NCBI RefSeq assembly: GCF_028389875.1
Contig: NC_084665.1
Coordinates: 5,105,001 to 5,169,000 of the forward strand
Direction of reading: 5' to 3'
From: Rhea pennata
Lineage: Eukaryota > Chordata > Aves > Rheiformes > Rheidae
DNA length: 64,000 bases
This document shows, piece after piece, positions 12,201-23,910 of the stretch; position 1 is the first letter of the stretch; each line of letters opens with the position of its first letter. Below the pieces are notes generated by a model that saw only the letters and a list, made by a program, of their open reading frames with translations, was not told the origin of the DNA and searched no databases. A program made the translations under genes and the position numbers.

Positions 12201-14400
12201 GAAAAGGCAGAGAAGTGATTTCATATACACAGGGGAAATGGAAATCACATACTTGTCTTAGGCAACAGAATAAAGAGCCAAACAAGAGAAAGGAGAAGCA
12301 GCAGCAGAAATCCCCATACTGTGGCTGCAGGTTAGTGTCAGAATAACCTCCAACACCTGGGATGTCACAGCAGTGTGCTCCCATGCCGCTCTCTCCCCGT
12401 CCTCCTACGATGTTCATATCAGAAGAAACAAGCTTTTTCAGCTGTCGCACTCGTAAATACTGTCCATGTACATCATAAGGCCTGGCCTGTTGCTACTGAA
12501 GTTACAGTTTCAAAAATGTTTCTAAGCCAGGTATAGAAAAGTACATAGGTACTGAATATTGTTCAGGTTAGTACTGGTTATTTGGGTTCCTAATTCTCAT
12601 TGATTGCAAAGCCTTCGGGAATTTGGGCTTACATGATCTATCATTCAATTTTCAAAGTTACTTAGGGTATCTACCAGTGTCTGAGATAGCTCCTGCAAGT
12701 CACCAAAGGCCCTTTTCTTAACCCGTCCAAATGAACTAAAGCAGATCTGGCTGCCTGATTAAGTAGTATCATTACCAACTCCAGGAAACAAAAAAGAAAA
12801 AAAAAGCCCGCACAGCTTTGCAGAGCAGATTACACACTACAGTGGCAGTTAGAGTCCGTCACTGAAGCTCTCAGATTTATGGCCCACCCGGGACCTAGGC
12901 AGAGGAAAACCAGGCAGAAGAGGCATGCACTTTCTACCTGCCTTAAATCAGAGCCAGGACCTCCGGCACCAGGGAGAGCAAGTTCAGCCCTCCAGTCTCC
13001 GGCACGGTGCAGCCACAGAGCAGGGCGTCAGCCCCAAATTGAAGACCCCGAGCCGCCACCCAGGCTGCCGACGCACAGGGCACAGGCTGCGCTCCTTGCG
13101 GCGGAGTGACAAGGTCCTGGCTCAGCCTCCTAACCCCAGGCTTGCAGAGCAGCTTGAAGAAAAGCAAACAGAGGCAAAGGCATCCTCCACCCCTAACTTG
13201 CACGCCACCTCCTTTCAAAGGTGAAAGAGTGGCTCTATTAGCAGTAGGAGATACGCTGAGCAGAGCCACTGCATCTTGTTGATGGATATGGAGAGGCAGC
13301 AGAGATTGCAGCTGGAGCAGGCAAAAAGCTTTCCCTGAGTGCCACAGGAAAAGAAACCATTATGCGAGCACACTAAAAGCCCATTCATTGCTAAGGAAAG
13401 GGCTACTGAAGAATGTGGGATGCATGCCGAAAGCTGCCCGGCCAGAGCAACAGGAACATTATGAAGGCCTTTGCAGAGACTCCTTCCTTTGGCAGTGGCA
13501 CTTCTGGACATGGAGTTGTTTCAGGCTGACCCACGGAAATCCTACAAAAACCTGTCTGCAAGTAGATAGAAGGCGGGTTGCCCCAAAAGGTGTTTCTTGG
13601 TGTGGGAGCCACAGGTGAAACACTCATACCAGGGCCAAATGCAGTCAGGGAGGAAAGTGAATGTGCACCCTGGAGAAGGTCCCCTGCAAACAGCAGCCAT
13701 AATGGGGAGTGACTTCAATGCCGAAAGCGGGCTTTGCTCCATGCTACCCATTCCCAGGTCTGTGCCACGTACTCGGAGGCAAGAGCACAGCTCTGGAGCG
13801 GGAACATTGCTTTCCTGACTCTGGGAACAGCTTGGCAGGGAACCAGCACAAAGAGGAGGAGAGATGGTACCTTCACAGGGTCGTGATGGTCTGTTGATTA
13901 CTCTTGGCCACAAGGAGACTCCAACATCATTGCTTTCATACCCAAGGATTTAAAAGTCATGGGTCTGATCCCTTCAAAATCACAATATTTTATGGTTTAA
14001 AAAGCACAGGATTTTTTTAAAAAAGCACGTGTTCCTCATTTGCCTTTGGATCTGGAACTTATGGGTCACATTTTCATTTTTTTTTCCATACTACCATAAT
14101 GTGTAAAAATGTGGTGCCACCCTTAGCCCGCCCACTCATTAGAGAGCACGGAGCATCATCTTCCTCTGCTCACTCCCAAGGATTCCTGAGACCTTTAAGA
14201 ACTTGAAGGCTTTAACCTCTAACTCTATGCCCACCTGCGTTAGATTTGGCCAATGGGCTCAAGATCTGAGGGAACCAGCAGGTAGACAGAAAGACACATA
14301 CATACCCCCACCCCACACCCCGCACTAGTGAATGCACCTTGTTTCCTTAGGAGAACAGGCCAGAAGTAGACATGTAAAATGCTACTTCAACTTTTTGAAA
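6260..14400. other. Intergenic, no gene recognised
   Basis: Mixed composition. Open frames here are short and resemble no family I know. There is a CAAA-rich low-complexity stretch at about 6646-6682. A slightly GC-richer patch at 10700-10980 has no other sign of a gene. TATAAAAAG at 10213-10221 and at about 11293 have no island or exon signal nearby. Confidence 0.6.
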
Positions 14401-14470
14401 GGATAAAACTAAATCATCTCAAAGTGGAGGAAAGACATGGAAACACTTAATGTGTTCGAAAAGCAGCCTA

Positions 14471-14495
14471 GGGGGTGGGGTGGGGGTGTGGGGGG
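14471..14495 (+). other. G-quadruplex motif
   Basis: Four G-runs of five, four, five and six bases separated by T, T and TGT. Such long runs and one-base loops are typical of very stable parallel G-quadruplexes. Located in intergenic DNA, just before a CpG-richer patch at 14.8 kb. Confidence 0.8.
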
Positions 14496-14779
14496 CTGGA
14501 CCAGGAGTCTCTCAGGAAGGAAGAAAGAACATTCAATAACCAAGCTCAGCTGAAGCAAACCCATAGAAAACAAACTGCTCGTGCCAGGAATTTGGGGAAA
14601 GCGCCAACACTGGGAAAGGGAGAGAAAAGAGCACAGAGAAATATTTAGTTCAAGCAAAATCAGAGAAGTACATCTGAGGGATGTAACAGGGAGGCGCATG
14701 CTACGACTGGCCGGGATGAAAAGAGTTTAAAAAGAAAGACGGGGAGGCAAACGCAGCTTTATAAGTAATGGAAGAGAAA

Positions 14780-17530
14780 TCAGATTTTCAGGCGGAGCTC
14801 AAACGTGCCAGCTAAGTAGAGCCGCGTGAGTGCTGCAGGGATCCCACATTGCGCTGACGGTATCCACCTCGAGCCAGCAGACGCACGCTCTCCTGTATGC
14901 CCTCGGGGCACGAACAGCACCGGCGTTTGGGCTTTCGCCGAATCCTGGCCTAGCCGTGCAGGGTGCACAGCTGGCTGCCGCTAACGAGGCAGGAAAGGGG
15001 ACCAAGGGCTGGGGCCGGCCAATGAAGCTGCTTGGAGCTCGGCTCTGCGGTGCCTGCCCGCGGGTGCCACTGGGGCAGGGACTGCAGGTCACTCCCATCT
15101 CCCTGGTTTTCCTCCCCAAAATGAGATGACTCCACAGGGCGCCTGGGAAATCCCTGCTGGGCCTGCTGTAAAAACACCCAAATCCTGCCTGGGCTGCAGC
15201 CCAAGCGGAAAACACGAATCGCACAGCGATGGGGATGAAGCTGCACGGGACACGGGGAAATGTCGCTGCGGGGAAACACTGTTGTCCCCCATTTGTGCTC
15301 AATCCAGAGAGGCTGGGCACGGCCGCTAGCCACCCACGGCAGCGTGCGCGCCGCTCCGGTTGAGTCGGTTCATCCACAGCGGGGTGGCGTGGGGCAGGAT
15401 TTGGCCCTTTGCCTCTCAATGCACACACAGGCTGAAGGCTTGTGAGCAACGAACTGTAAAAAACGAAGAGCTGACAATTAAATGTTCAAAATCTGCTAGG
15501 ACTTTGTCCAGAGTGGGCTAAGCAAACAAGTACAAATGCAACGACCTATGATCTGCACAGTTAAGTGCGCACTCTACACCACTTTGTTTGATTTAATCAT
15601 ATTCCTGTGTGACTTAGCTTTCTTCCTTAATTAGTCAAACGAAGAATGAAAAGTAAATGTATAGAGGTGAGCCTAGACATGTCCAGCTGGCATCTAACCT
15701 CCTTTACAGAGCTGAGACGGCTGTGTTGATCCGAGGTCTGTAATGTTTAACGTGTCTGTTCCCATGGTACAGAAAATGGGGAAGAACTGAGTGCAAAGAA
15801 AGGGACCGAGCTGCCAAATCGCCCATGACCTTGGGGTCTTGCAGCAGGGGACAGAGGTAGCGATTACTGTCTGCTCCTGGAAAGGTAACTTTGGGTAGAG
15901 GAGGATGCAGACCTCTGAGACGTTGCTGTGCACCACGTGGTGCCTGACCGCAGGTCTGGAGGAAGGCTCCCGCTTCGTCCTCAAATGATTACCCTGGCGA
16001 GAGGAGGCCGAGCACCAAGCTTAGCGTTCTTTTGCTAGAGAGCATCGCTGGCCACTTCCACCAGGTTCGGGGCACAGCTTTCACCCCGGGACGTTGCTCA
16101 CGGCTGACCCTGCTTGCTCGGGGCAAGGAGGCACCACCTCTCCTGTGCCACCAGGCCGCCAAAGGGGAGCGCGGGGAAGACACCAAAGGATCCTCTACCC
16201 CGCGTCAGCACTTTTAGCCAGGAAATTATTTTCAAAGATTGAATTCTGATGACAAGGGAAAAGAAGGTTTTCCATTGTGAAACTAATGCTTTTTTTCTAT
16301 CTTCACAGGTTTTTCTTCTTCTCTGTACTCTAAAAAGTGAATAGGAAAAATATTCCCCCCCAAAAATCTTGCAAGTGCCTCAGTTTCCTTTTCCCTCCCC
16401 CTCGTTTTCTTCACGCTACTTTTAATCTTCAGCTTGGGTCTGTTGTTAGACAATTACATTGGCTAATGACACTTAAACAAATTCAACAAAATTGGATAAT
16501 TGCATTTAGAGCAGTCGGACTGAAAAGGCACCGCGCGTGGGAGAAGCATTTCACAAGAGGCTGAGCAGGATAAACAAGCAGGCACATGCCAGTTAACGCG
16601 CGGGAACCCACGCTCGCCCTTCGGGGACACGGCGCAGACTTTGCAACAGCGGCGTATTCAGGACCCTGAACCGTTTCCTGGACTCTGCAGAAAGCGATTC
16701 CAGCTGGCGGCAGGGGAACTCGTAACTATATGTCTAGACTTTAATTAACACAAGAAAAACCAATTCCCCAGGCGGAAAGCCTGCAAGTATCTTAGGAGAG
16801 TCTCCACGACGCACTTCAGAAGCCTCGCAGGAAAATACAGCTTTTATTTCTAAATACATTTGGTCCAATCTGTTTTCCAGATAAACTGTTGGCTGCAACC
16901 AGCCGTGCAACTTTACTCCTGGTATTCCTTTTTAGCCAACAGGAAAAGAAAAATTCCCCTTTATTATTATGCCTATTCAGAAATAACTTTCTGGGATCTT
17001 ATAGCCCACCACGTGCGAAGCGAGGGTCCGAAAGGAGACCCGGCCGGCTGGGGAAGCCTGCCCCACGCCGGGGTGGCTGTGGCCCTGTGCAGCCCGTGCC
17101 GTGGGGCGATCCCCGCGCACGTGCTCCTGCCCCAGCTCCCAGGCAGGCAGAGGGGCTGGCGGGAAGCGCTCCCGGATTCGGGGAAGCGTTTCAGGGCAAG
17201 CCCAAAGGCACCCCAGCCCCGCGGAGAGCCACAAAGGGGTCTGGCACGAATTGCATACGGATTTTCTGCGTGTCCAGCTGCTGACGGCACACTTCTCATC
17301 CAACCCACTGCAGGCCCCCAAGGAAGCCGCCGTTCCCCTTCCCACCTCCCGCACGACCCTGCTTCGCTCCGGCGATTGGGGTCATTTGCTGCCGCTGCAA
17401 CCTGGTCGCGTTGCTCTGCTGGAAACAGGGATGACCGTCCGTCTCATGGGTCGAGCTTAGCACCGAGGCAAACCTAATGCTGGCCACAGCGAGGAACACG
17501 GAGCAGCCGCTGCCTTACGCCTCCTGCAAG
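14780..17530. other. CpG-rich intergenic patches, no gene recognised
   Basis: CpG-rich stretches at about 14800-15400, 16000-16200 and 16560-17500 are separated by AT-rich DNA. Frames are open because of composition; the translations are Pro/Arg/Gly/Ala-rich without recognisable domains. They may be enhancers or non-coding transcript promoters, but nothing in the sequence decides this. Confidence 0.5.
15930..15943. promoter_or_regulatory. 14-bp palindrome with E-box CACGTG
   Basis: GCACCACGTGGTGC is a perfect palindrome centred on the canonical E-box CACGTG (15934-15939), with the extended ACCACGTGGT form bound by USF/MYC-type bHLH factors. Occupancy is inference. Confidence 0.5.
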
Positions 17531-18400
17531 TGCATGTGGCCGGGCAGAGGCAGGAGAGACTGACACCTCCTGGTACAGTAATACTAACACTGGCAAATGG
17601 TTCACAAGGCATCACTCAGGAACCTCGGATTTGGGTATACCCTACCCACACACTGCTGTTGCTCTGGCATGTGGGCCACCTTGAAACATGGCGACACCTT
17701 CAGAGGTTGCAAGAATCTCTATTTTTGTCGTGAACGCACAGTCATTTTCTTCTCATTTCTTTAGCATCGTGCTGTTTCCCTGCCCGGGCTATGGTTATGG
17801 ATAAAGAAGTCATTTAGCTTTTAAATATGATTTGCCAAATGTTTGCTAAAATCACAGGACTTTACTGATATCCCTGAGAATGTGGTTTTTATAGGGTGTC
17901 TGCAACCCTACACAGCGTATCATTCCAGGCAAACGTTGCTGTGTCCTTTCTCCTAGCGATGAATTAAACTTTGCCATTGCATGTGTATGAAAGCTTGATA
18001 GCACGCACCTGAAACCCATCATCTCCTCACTGTTTGCTTACAATCTGTTCCCTTTAGCAGAAGGTTTGCAATAGCAGCCAATTTATGGAGATCCAGCCTG
18101 CAAGAAAGTCCTAGAGTAGATGAAACCCAGAGCCAGCTATCTTCCTTTCAACTCCAATAGAAGAGAAATGCAAAAGAAAATTATTGCAACAGATGCAAAT
18201 CAAGTTCCACATCTCTCATTACCGAGACTGAGCCAAAGCACTGAGTTCCAGGTATCTACCCAGATTTTGAACCTATTTGCAGGAGGCAGGCTGTCACAAA
18301 TTAGCACGCTGTGAAAAAGTGGGCCAGCGATTATTCTCTGTTTCGTGACAAAAAGGGGTGATAAAGCGGGAGCCATGCCAGCTTTTCCTAAGCGACACTT
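17530..18400. other. Intergenic, nothing recognised
   Basis: Mixed-composition DNA between CpG-richer patches. No gene, RNA or repeat seen. Confidence 0.6.
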
Positions 18401-20600
18401 CTTGCTTCTTGAAACAAAACGACAGTTCTGAGGAGCACAGCTCCAAGCAGGCCGAGCCTTCACAGCAGCCTCCCGTCCCCGACGCGCCTGGGGAAGCACC
18501 AGCAAGGCAGCCCAAAGTTTGCCAGACGAAGTCCCCTCTAAGTGACCCGGTGTTTGAGTTGCGGTCGGAGACAGAGCCATTCCCCCCGCCCCACCAAAAC
18601 CGGAGGAGCGAAGGCACCCTGCGGGCACCCGCGCGAGCCGGCCCGCCGGGCCAGCACGGCTCTCCTGATTGCCGAGTGCCACCCACTGGCGGCGAGGGAG
18701 ATGGCACGGGCTGCCGCCCCGCGTCCTTCTCCGCGGGGCCCTGATTGCTGTCCAGGTGTCTAAGACAAACTAGGGGTAGCTGCGCTAAGGCAGCTGAGCT
18801 GCCCTGCTGCGGATGCAGATACCTCTGCAGCCCAATAGCCTGAGCCTGTGCGCTGGCACGGCACGGACACGCAAAGCGAAGCGGAGGTCAGGCGGGGAGG
18901 AGGCCTCAGCGAGCGTGGAAGAAACTTGGGATGGTTACGGCGTTGCGAGTGAGCAACGGAAGAACATGGCGCTTGGCCTGCGAGCACCAAAGAGGGTGAG
19001 GAGATGGAGACCCGGGAGGCACGGACCTGCGTAGGGGTGGAAAGCAAGGGCCCAGCACGCCCTTCTGCAATTAAGACACTTAATCTGCTGCTTGGCTTTG
19101 GTATGTGCTTTGATTAGTGGTTACATACATGTGTTGGGACGGAGGGACTTACCTGATGAGTGTCCTCACTCATCAGGTGGACAAAGATATGACCGGAAGA
19201 GTCGTACCACGCTCTGGGCTATGATATTATGTATCTACAGCACGGAAGATATTTCCATCGGTCTTACAAGAAGCTCAGAGTGGAGAATCCTAACAGATCC
19301 GGCCAGCCTTATATCTCCAGATCTATAAAATGGTTTATCCTGGAGAGAGACAAAGCTGTATTTATCTCTGCCTTTACCCAGGCCACCAAAGGCAAGTTCA
19401 GACGTCTTGAAGGAAGTGTGAAGAAGGGTAAGAGGCCTTCCCTAGGTTGTTGCAGGGTGGCATCTGCCCAAGCCGATGCTCGGTGCACAGAGCTTTCATC
19501 AAGATTGTCCCGTGCTGCAATTTCCATCCCCGCGGAGCCAGCCTCCTTGGCAGGCACTGTCCCCGGGGAGTCTCCGCTTGTGAAATATCCACACAGCCCA
19601 AGGATCACATTTGTGAGTGCAGCCTGCAGGGAGACCATCGGCTGCAGCGGCGAGGAGGGGAGAACAGCGGGGCAGGGGGAGGGAACGCAGAATGGAGGAA
19701 AGGAGAGGTGAGCTGTGGCTCCCCGCTGCTGAACTGCACTTTGGCCTTCACAGCCGGCAGGGGAAGGCCAAGAGCCTCCTGCTCTGCTGGGATTCACGTC
19801 GGATGTCCGTGGGGCTGCTGCAGCGCTGCCGCGGGTAGGGAGCGCGGCCAGCTCCGGGCATGTGGAACTAATTGATTTTTCTCCTGGCTCGGGGATGGCT
19901 CGATGGTGTTTGCACTCATGCTGCTGCGAGCCTGGAGAATAAGCTCACCAGAGTGTCATTGCCGCAGGAAACTGAGGTAGGGCACGGCATGCCGAAGGGC
20001 CAGCCGCCCGCGTGCCGGGCCCCTAGCGATTCGGCGCTGCTGGCGGAGGGAAAAGCAGGAAGGATCAGCAAGGGAGGGCAGGCCAGCCTGCGGCCCGCGC
20101 TGCCGTTTCTGCTGCAAGGCGGCACGCTCCAGGAAAAAACCAAGTTCACCAATTTTGGTTAGGAACTGGGCAGGAGGAAGGGGATTTTCTGCAGGAAGGA
20201 GAGCGCGGAGCCAGGACGGATGGGCAGGGAAGCCTCTCCGAGCCGGTTAGACAAACCGCCGTGAGGAACGGCTGAAATCCCATCCGTCCCACTTTGGAGC
20301 GAGTCAGGCGAGCGCCAAGCCGTTTCCGGAAACCACGGCAAGCGAGGGCTTCCGGCGCCAGCCGCGGGGCACCTCCGAGCTCCACCGCAGCGTTTTGCTG
20401 CCCTACAGCGGCTTGGAGCCCGGGGAGGCCCTGGCATTGCAACGCGCCCCCAAGCCAGCACAGCCTCCAGCTCGGGCCTCCGAAACCCGCGGGCTCTGAT
20501 GCTTCCCCTCTCTGCGCCTTCGCTTCCCCGCTAGGTCTTGCCTAGCTCGAGGATAAGATTTTCAGGTGGGGATCGCTCCTCCCACGTGTTTGTGCAGCGC
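18400..20600. other. CpG-rich intergenic patches
   Basis: CpG-rich segments at about 18440-19050 and 19440-20560. The longest open frames (about 140-160 codons) have low-complexity or unfamiliar translations and I do not accept them as genes. A donor-like AGG|GTAAGAG lies near 19429. A perfect hairpin lies between the patches. Confidence 0.5.
19151..19178. repeat. Perfect 12-bp inverted repeat, 4-base loop
   Basis: ACCTGATGAGTG at 19151-19162 and its exact reverse complement at 19167-19178 flank the loop TCCT. Flanking bases do not extend the stem. Confidence 0.95.
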
Positions 20601-22140
20601 CTGGCACAGGAGCACATTTTCCATTTAGACGGCTTGGTCCTGCTTTCAGGCACTTTATCAAAATCTTTGTGCACCTGTAATATTCAGAGGGGCTTGTTAC
20701 AGCGCTATGAGGCTCAGAAAAGAGGAAATCAGACCGTGCGATATCCCAATAACCTGAACAGCAAGGGAAAATGCAAAAACCCGCTTAGGCATGGCTGGAA
20801 GTGTCCGGGCCCTGGGACATATCTGGGTGCTTTGTTCAGCCCTCCACTGTCTCAGCACATACCTGAAAATCTTTTACAACGTGGTGGACCGATCTTGCTC
20901 CACAAACACAACACCAGACCCGCTTGCGAAAGGCACGTTTATATTCCCTCCTCAACTACTCAGTATCTTTGCTTCCTGCGTATCATGTAGTCTGCTGCGG
21001 CTTCGATTCCTGATGGAGGCTGGGACCTATACAAGTGGTGATAACAGTAAAAACAAGAATCGCAAAAGTATTTTAATGGCTTAGAGCGACTGTCAGGATC
21101 CCACGATTGCTGCTGCTTTCTGCTGCCCGCAGCTGCTTCCTTCGCCCAGGTGCAGATATCCAGGGGATGTTTTTCTCCTCGGCAAAGGAGGGATCCTCGC
21201 AGCCCCCCAGTGAGAAGCTGAGCCCAAGCAGGTTGTTGCTCGCCCCCTTCCCAGGAAGCGAACACGCACTTGCAGAAGGCAGGAGCAAGTTTTGACTATT
21301 TTAGGGTCTGAAATTCTCCGTCGGCATGGCAACTTCTGACTCCTCACCTCTGACGGAAGCAGCTTAAAATAGCAGATGCAGAAAATCCGCAACTCGTTCA
21401 GTGTTTGCAAACCTGCCTCCAGCGTCGTGGGCAAAAAGCCTGTGGGAGGCAGGACCTGGCGCTCTGGGGCTTGCAAAACCCCACGGCTACGGGGCACAAC
21501 TCAAGAGCCATCACCACCACCAATTAGAGATTGCGGTTTCTATCCGGGGCTTCCTCAGGACAACGTAGCTCCCGAAGTCCCTTGGGACAAGCAAAAGAAA
21601 ACCCTAATCTGTGTGGTCATTTCGATTTAAGGTATTGCTTTCCCTGCCGCCAGGCAGCATCACCTGCTTCTTTGCTCAACAAAACTTTGATTTTTGTCAG
21701 ACCTGCTCATGGCCATCAAAGCCTCCACTTTCCATGGACCTGGCTCCACCCTGGACATATTTTCCCTTAGACCTCCAGGCTCCAGGGCTTTCCAGCATCG
21801 CGTACTGGTCATTTTTTGAGAAAGCGGCTGCTGAAGTCTCCCCAACCCTCCAAGGTTCCTTTATATTATTATTTTTGTTCACTTGGGGAAACCCATTAAT
21901 TTTTATGACTGTTCCCCCCCCCCAAACTGTTTATTTTTTCTCAGTGCACGTATCAACAATTCCAACTCTACGGGGCAAGGCAAGCATGTGGCGCGTCTCC
22001 TCTAATCCCCGCTTAGCCTAATTCATTTTCTGTCTAAGAACAAAACTCCGTGAGATTCATTCAAGGAGCCTGGATTATGTCTCCGTCAGCCTCTAACGCT
22101 CGTGGAGGATTAGCGCATAAAAAAACCTAGAAGTCATCTG
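20600..22140. other. Intergenic, nothing recognised
   Basis: Mixed-composition DNA with no supported gene. A C10 run occurs near 21915-21924. Confidence 0.6.
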
Positions 22141-22213
22141 CAAGCCACTAAACCTACAGCAACCCAAACACCTAGAAAATCCCTTCCTGGGCCTGGCTCC
22201 GAGTCAGGAGCCG

Positions 22214-22243
22214 GGATCCGCGGCCAGCGCGGATCCGCTGGCC
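22214..22243. repeat. Nested palindromes and direct repeat
   Basis: GGATCCGC occurs at 22214-22221 and 22231-22238. GGCCAGCG (22222-22229) pairs with CGCTGGCC (22236-22243) across six bases, and the centre GCGGATCCGC (22229-22238) is itself a palindrome. It sits in a small GC-rich patch. Confidence 0.85.
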
Positions 22244-22953
22244 GAGGCGGAGCGGGGCCGGGGCCGGGGCTCCCCGCAGCAGCGGGGAGGCGCGTGGCGC
22301 AACTCTGCCTGCCGTGCGGGAATGCAGACAGCTGCTCTTGGATCTGATCGTGCAAACGTCATCAGCAGCCCAGAGCCCAGTCCTCGGAGCTATTTTTAGG
22401 CCTTCGAGGATCTGGACCTTGCCATCTTACTTCATTTCTTAGGCTTTTTTTCTTTTCTCCTCTGTGCTACCCAGAGCTCTCGGGGAGAATTCGAGGGGGA
22501 GTCGGGATGTCTGCGGATTCTGTTTGGTTTCTTGAGGGAAACGTAGGTGATCTGTGATCAGGGATCTGAAGCTGGCAAAATAAAAATATTCTGCTCTGAA
22601 AAGAAGGCTTGTTTTGTACAAGCACAGTCACTGCTGCTTGTTGTTGCTTTTAGGAGAGCTTGTTGACATTTTTCCATCAAAATACTTTCCACTCTCCCTT
22701 TAATTGATTTCTTCTTTTTTTTTTTTCCCCCTTCAGTTTTGGCAGGAAAATATTACTTAATGCATGCAATTTTTTTCAAACACATTATGCACTTTCACTT
22801 CGATGTATTTTTGGAACAGCAACAAACATTCGAGCATTTTTTCCCTTTCTGCAACCGGGCAATGAACATTTCATGCAAGAAAGTTCTTCCCGCCTGGCTT
22901 TATTTTTTCATTTCCCTTCTTTTCCACCTCTTCCCATCCTTTCTATCCCGTAG

Positions 22954-23010
22954 CAGCCTCTCGGCTGGAGGAAGGCGGATGGCGGCTGCCGCGGGTCTCG
23001 CCGGGCTCAG
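22954..23010 (+). other. Possible exon of an unannotated transcript
   Basis: A pyrimidine-rich tract (about 22905-22949) ends in CCCGTAG (AG at 22952-22953), with a second AG three bases later. After 57 bases comes a consensus donor, CTCAG|GTAGGG (GT at 23011-23012), at the edge of a CpG-rich patch. Inside is ATGGCGGC (22979), which would encode MAAAAGLAGLR up to the donor, but no family is recognised and the -3 base is C. It could be a non-coding exon or chance. Confidence 0.25.
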
Positions 23011-23910
23011 GTAGGGCGCTCCGTGGGGCGGACGCCGGAGGCTGCGGGGGTTGCAGCGCGTGAGCTCCCAGGCTGGGCTCCGGACGGGGAAACAGCCTCT
23101 CCGGCAGAGCCTGGCAGCTCACGGCTAGGAAGACAGGAACATCCTGCGGCGGGCTGGGAGAGCAGCGGAGACCTTTTCCTCCTGGGAACGGCAACATTCG
23201 GGCTTTCAGCTTCCCCCGGGCCCGCTGGGCTTCCCGGGGGGACGTTCCGGGGCTTTGCTGCCCCGTGAGTTTGGGGGACTTTGTCTCTTCAGGAGAAAAA
23301 CGGATCCGTGCCAGCTGGGAGCGAGAGCGCTGGCTCTTTCCAAGAGCTCTTTTCGTCATGCAGGAAGGAGGGGAGCTCTCTCCCTACGCTCTGTGATAAA
23401 AGTCGGCTTGCATTCGCGCACTCGGTTTCTGGGAAGCAGCCTACGTAGACAGCAAGGGGGGGGCTTGGCTGATTCGGGCCCGCTCTTTCTGACAGCCCCG
23501 CAGACACCCGTTGCCTCTCTCCATCTCGCACCTCGCTGGCTGCGGGTTTACTCGCGTCCCGGCTGCGCGGCAGCGCGTGGGACCTGCCTTCAGGACTCGC
23601 CTGCAGCCCCCCGGGCGCAGCGAGTCGCTGCAGGGTGAAGCTGTCGCCTGTCGAAGGCGGGTTTGTGCACAACCCACAGCCGCTCAGCGTGGGGCTGCGC
23701 GCGTCTGCCCTCGCCCCTTCGTGCCTTCACCGTCCGGCCCCGCTTTGCCCGTTCTGTCCATCTCCCCGTCGTTCCCCTACGCAGCGTTTTGAAGCACGGT
23801 GTCTTCTTCTCCGTAAGCAGCTTGACTCCTAGCGGCTCTGTCCTCGAACACCTGCGGCCTTCCTCTCTGCTGCGTTCTCCGCTCCTTTTTTCCTGGGCAA
23901 ACTGAAAGCT
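22960..23910. other. CpG-rich intergenic patch
   Basis: CpG-rich DNA with open frames on both strands but no recognisable protein. It adjoins the possible exon at 22954-23010 and could be a CpG-island promoter of a non-coding RNA. Confidence 0.45.

Noticed and set aside
19229-19711. 160-codon open frame
   Set aside because: No recognisable family, no clear exon boundaries at its ends, and antisense open frames overlap it.
20538-20990. 150-codon open frame
   Set aside because: The translation resembles nothing known and has no supporting signals.
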